Below are positions 5,782-5,816 of a DNA stretch of 5,816 bases, piece after piece. The notes under the pieces were generated by a model that was not told where the DNA came from, searched no databases, and saw only the letters and a program-made list of their open reading frames with translations. Both the position numbers and the translations under genes were made by a program. The first letter of the stretch is position 1. Each line of letters opens with the position of its first letter. The DNA comes from an uncultured Gemmatimonadota bacterium (lineage in GTDB: Bacteria > Gemmatimonadota > Gemmatimonadetes > Gemmatimonadales > Gemmatimonadaceae): positions 1 through 5,816 of the forward strand of contig CAMLEQ010000260.1 of assembly GCA_946479015.1 (NCBI GenBank), read 5' to 3'.

Positions 5782-5816
5782 GAGCTGAGCACAGACGCGG
5801 TAGCGGGGGGGGGGGG
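5782..5816. other. short 3' end ending in a 12-base G run
   Basis: Only 35 bases follow the monooxygenase stop, with no recognisable gene or terminator. The final 12 bases (5805-5816) are all G. A homopolymer exactly at the end of a sequence suggests an assembly or sequencing-chemistry limit, so this edge should not be trusted as genomic sequence. Confidence 0.6.

Noticed and set aside
1..5816. CRISPR array, tRNA, rRNA, riboswitch, insertion sequence or attachment site
   Set aside because: No regularly spaced repeats, no RNA-gene signatures, no transposase-like protein and no flanking inverted repeats were seen on either strand.

Overview
The window is a very GC-rich stretch of bacterial chromosome with four intact, densely packed protein genes. 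No mobile element, phage gene, CRISPR array or RNA gene could be recognised. The strong G/C preference at third codon positions, the Ala/Arg-rich proteins, the kinase-before-regulator gene order and the general look of the proteins suit a soil or sediment bacterium. Gemmatimonadota is my best guess, with myxobacteria or other high-GC phyla as alternatives. This is an impression, because no marker gene is present. Both ends are G-rich low-complexity DNA and the last 12 bases are all G, so the window may be a complete short assembly contig.

Layout: bases 1-105 are a G-rich tract with an 18-bp perfect palindrome, just downstream of the first gene. Bases 106-1608 (minus strand) encode a 500-residue amino acid permease of the APC superfamily, cationic-amino-acid-transporter-like branch. 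Bases 1609-1837 are a divergent control region. It holds a candidate minus-strand promoter for the permease, a weaker plus-strand candidate, and between them a TGTCA-N6-CGTCA direct repeat with an 11-bp period. That is the geometry bound by OmpR/PhoB-type regulators. Bases 1838-3583 (plus) encode a membrane sensor histidine kinase with a large extracytoplasmic domain I cannot assign. Bases 3583-4275 (plus) encode its OmpR/PhoB-family response regulator, with the kinase stop and regulator start sharing one base (TGATG). Bases 4276-4371 hold a hairpin and a possible promoter. Bases 4372-5781 (plus) encode a class B flavin-dependent monooxygenase with an intact FMO fingerprint. Its last residues are encoded by a GGGGCC(A) tandem repeat with strong G-quadruplex potential.

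How the genes may work together: the kinase and regulator form a translationally coupled two-component system. The direct repeat lies upstream of the kinase gene and overlaps the -35 element of the divergent permease promoter. The simplest hypothesis is that the regulator controls its own operon and the permease from this site. The monooxygenase follows on the same strand after a 96-bp gap and may have its own promoter, so a functional link to the two-component system is unproven. I see no clear evidence of a previously undescribed multi-gene system. The most useful leads are the direct repeat, the unassigned sensor domain and the repeat-derived, G-quadruplex-prone end of the monooxygenase gene.
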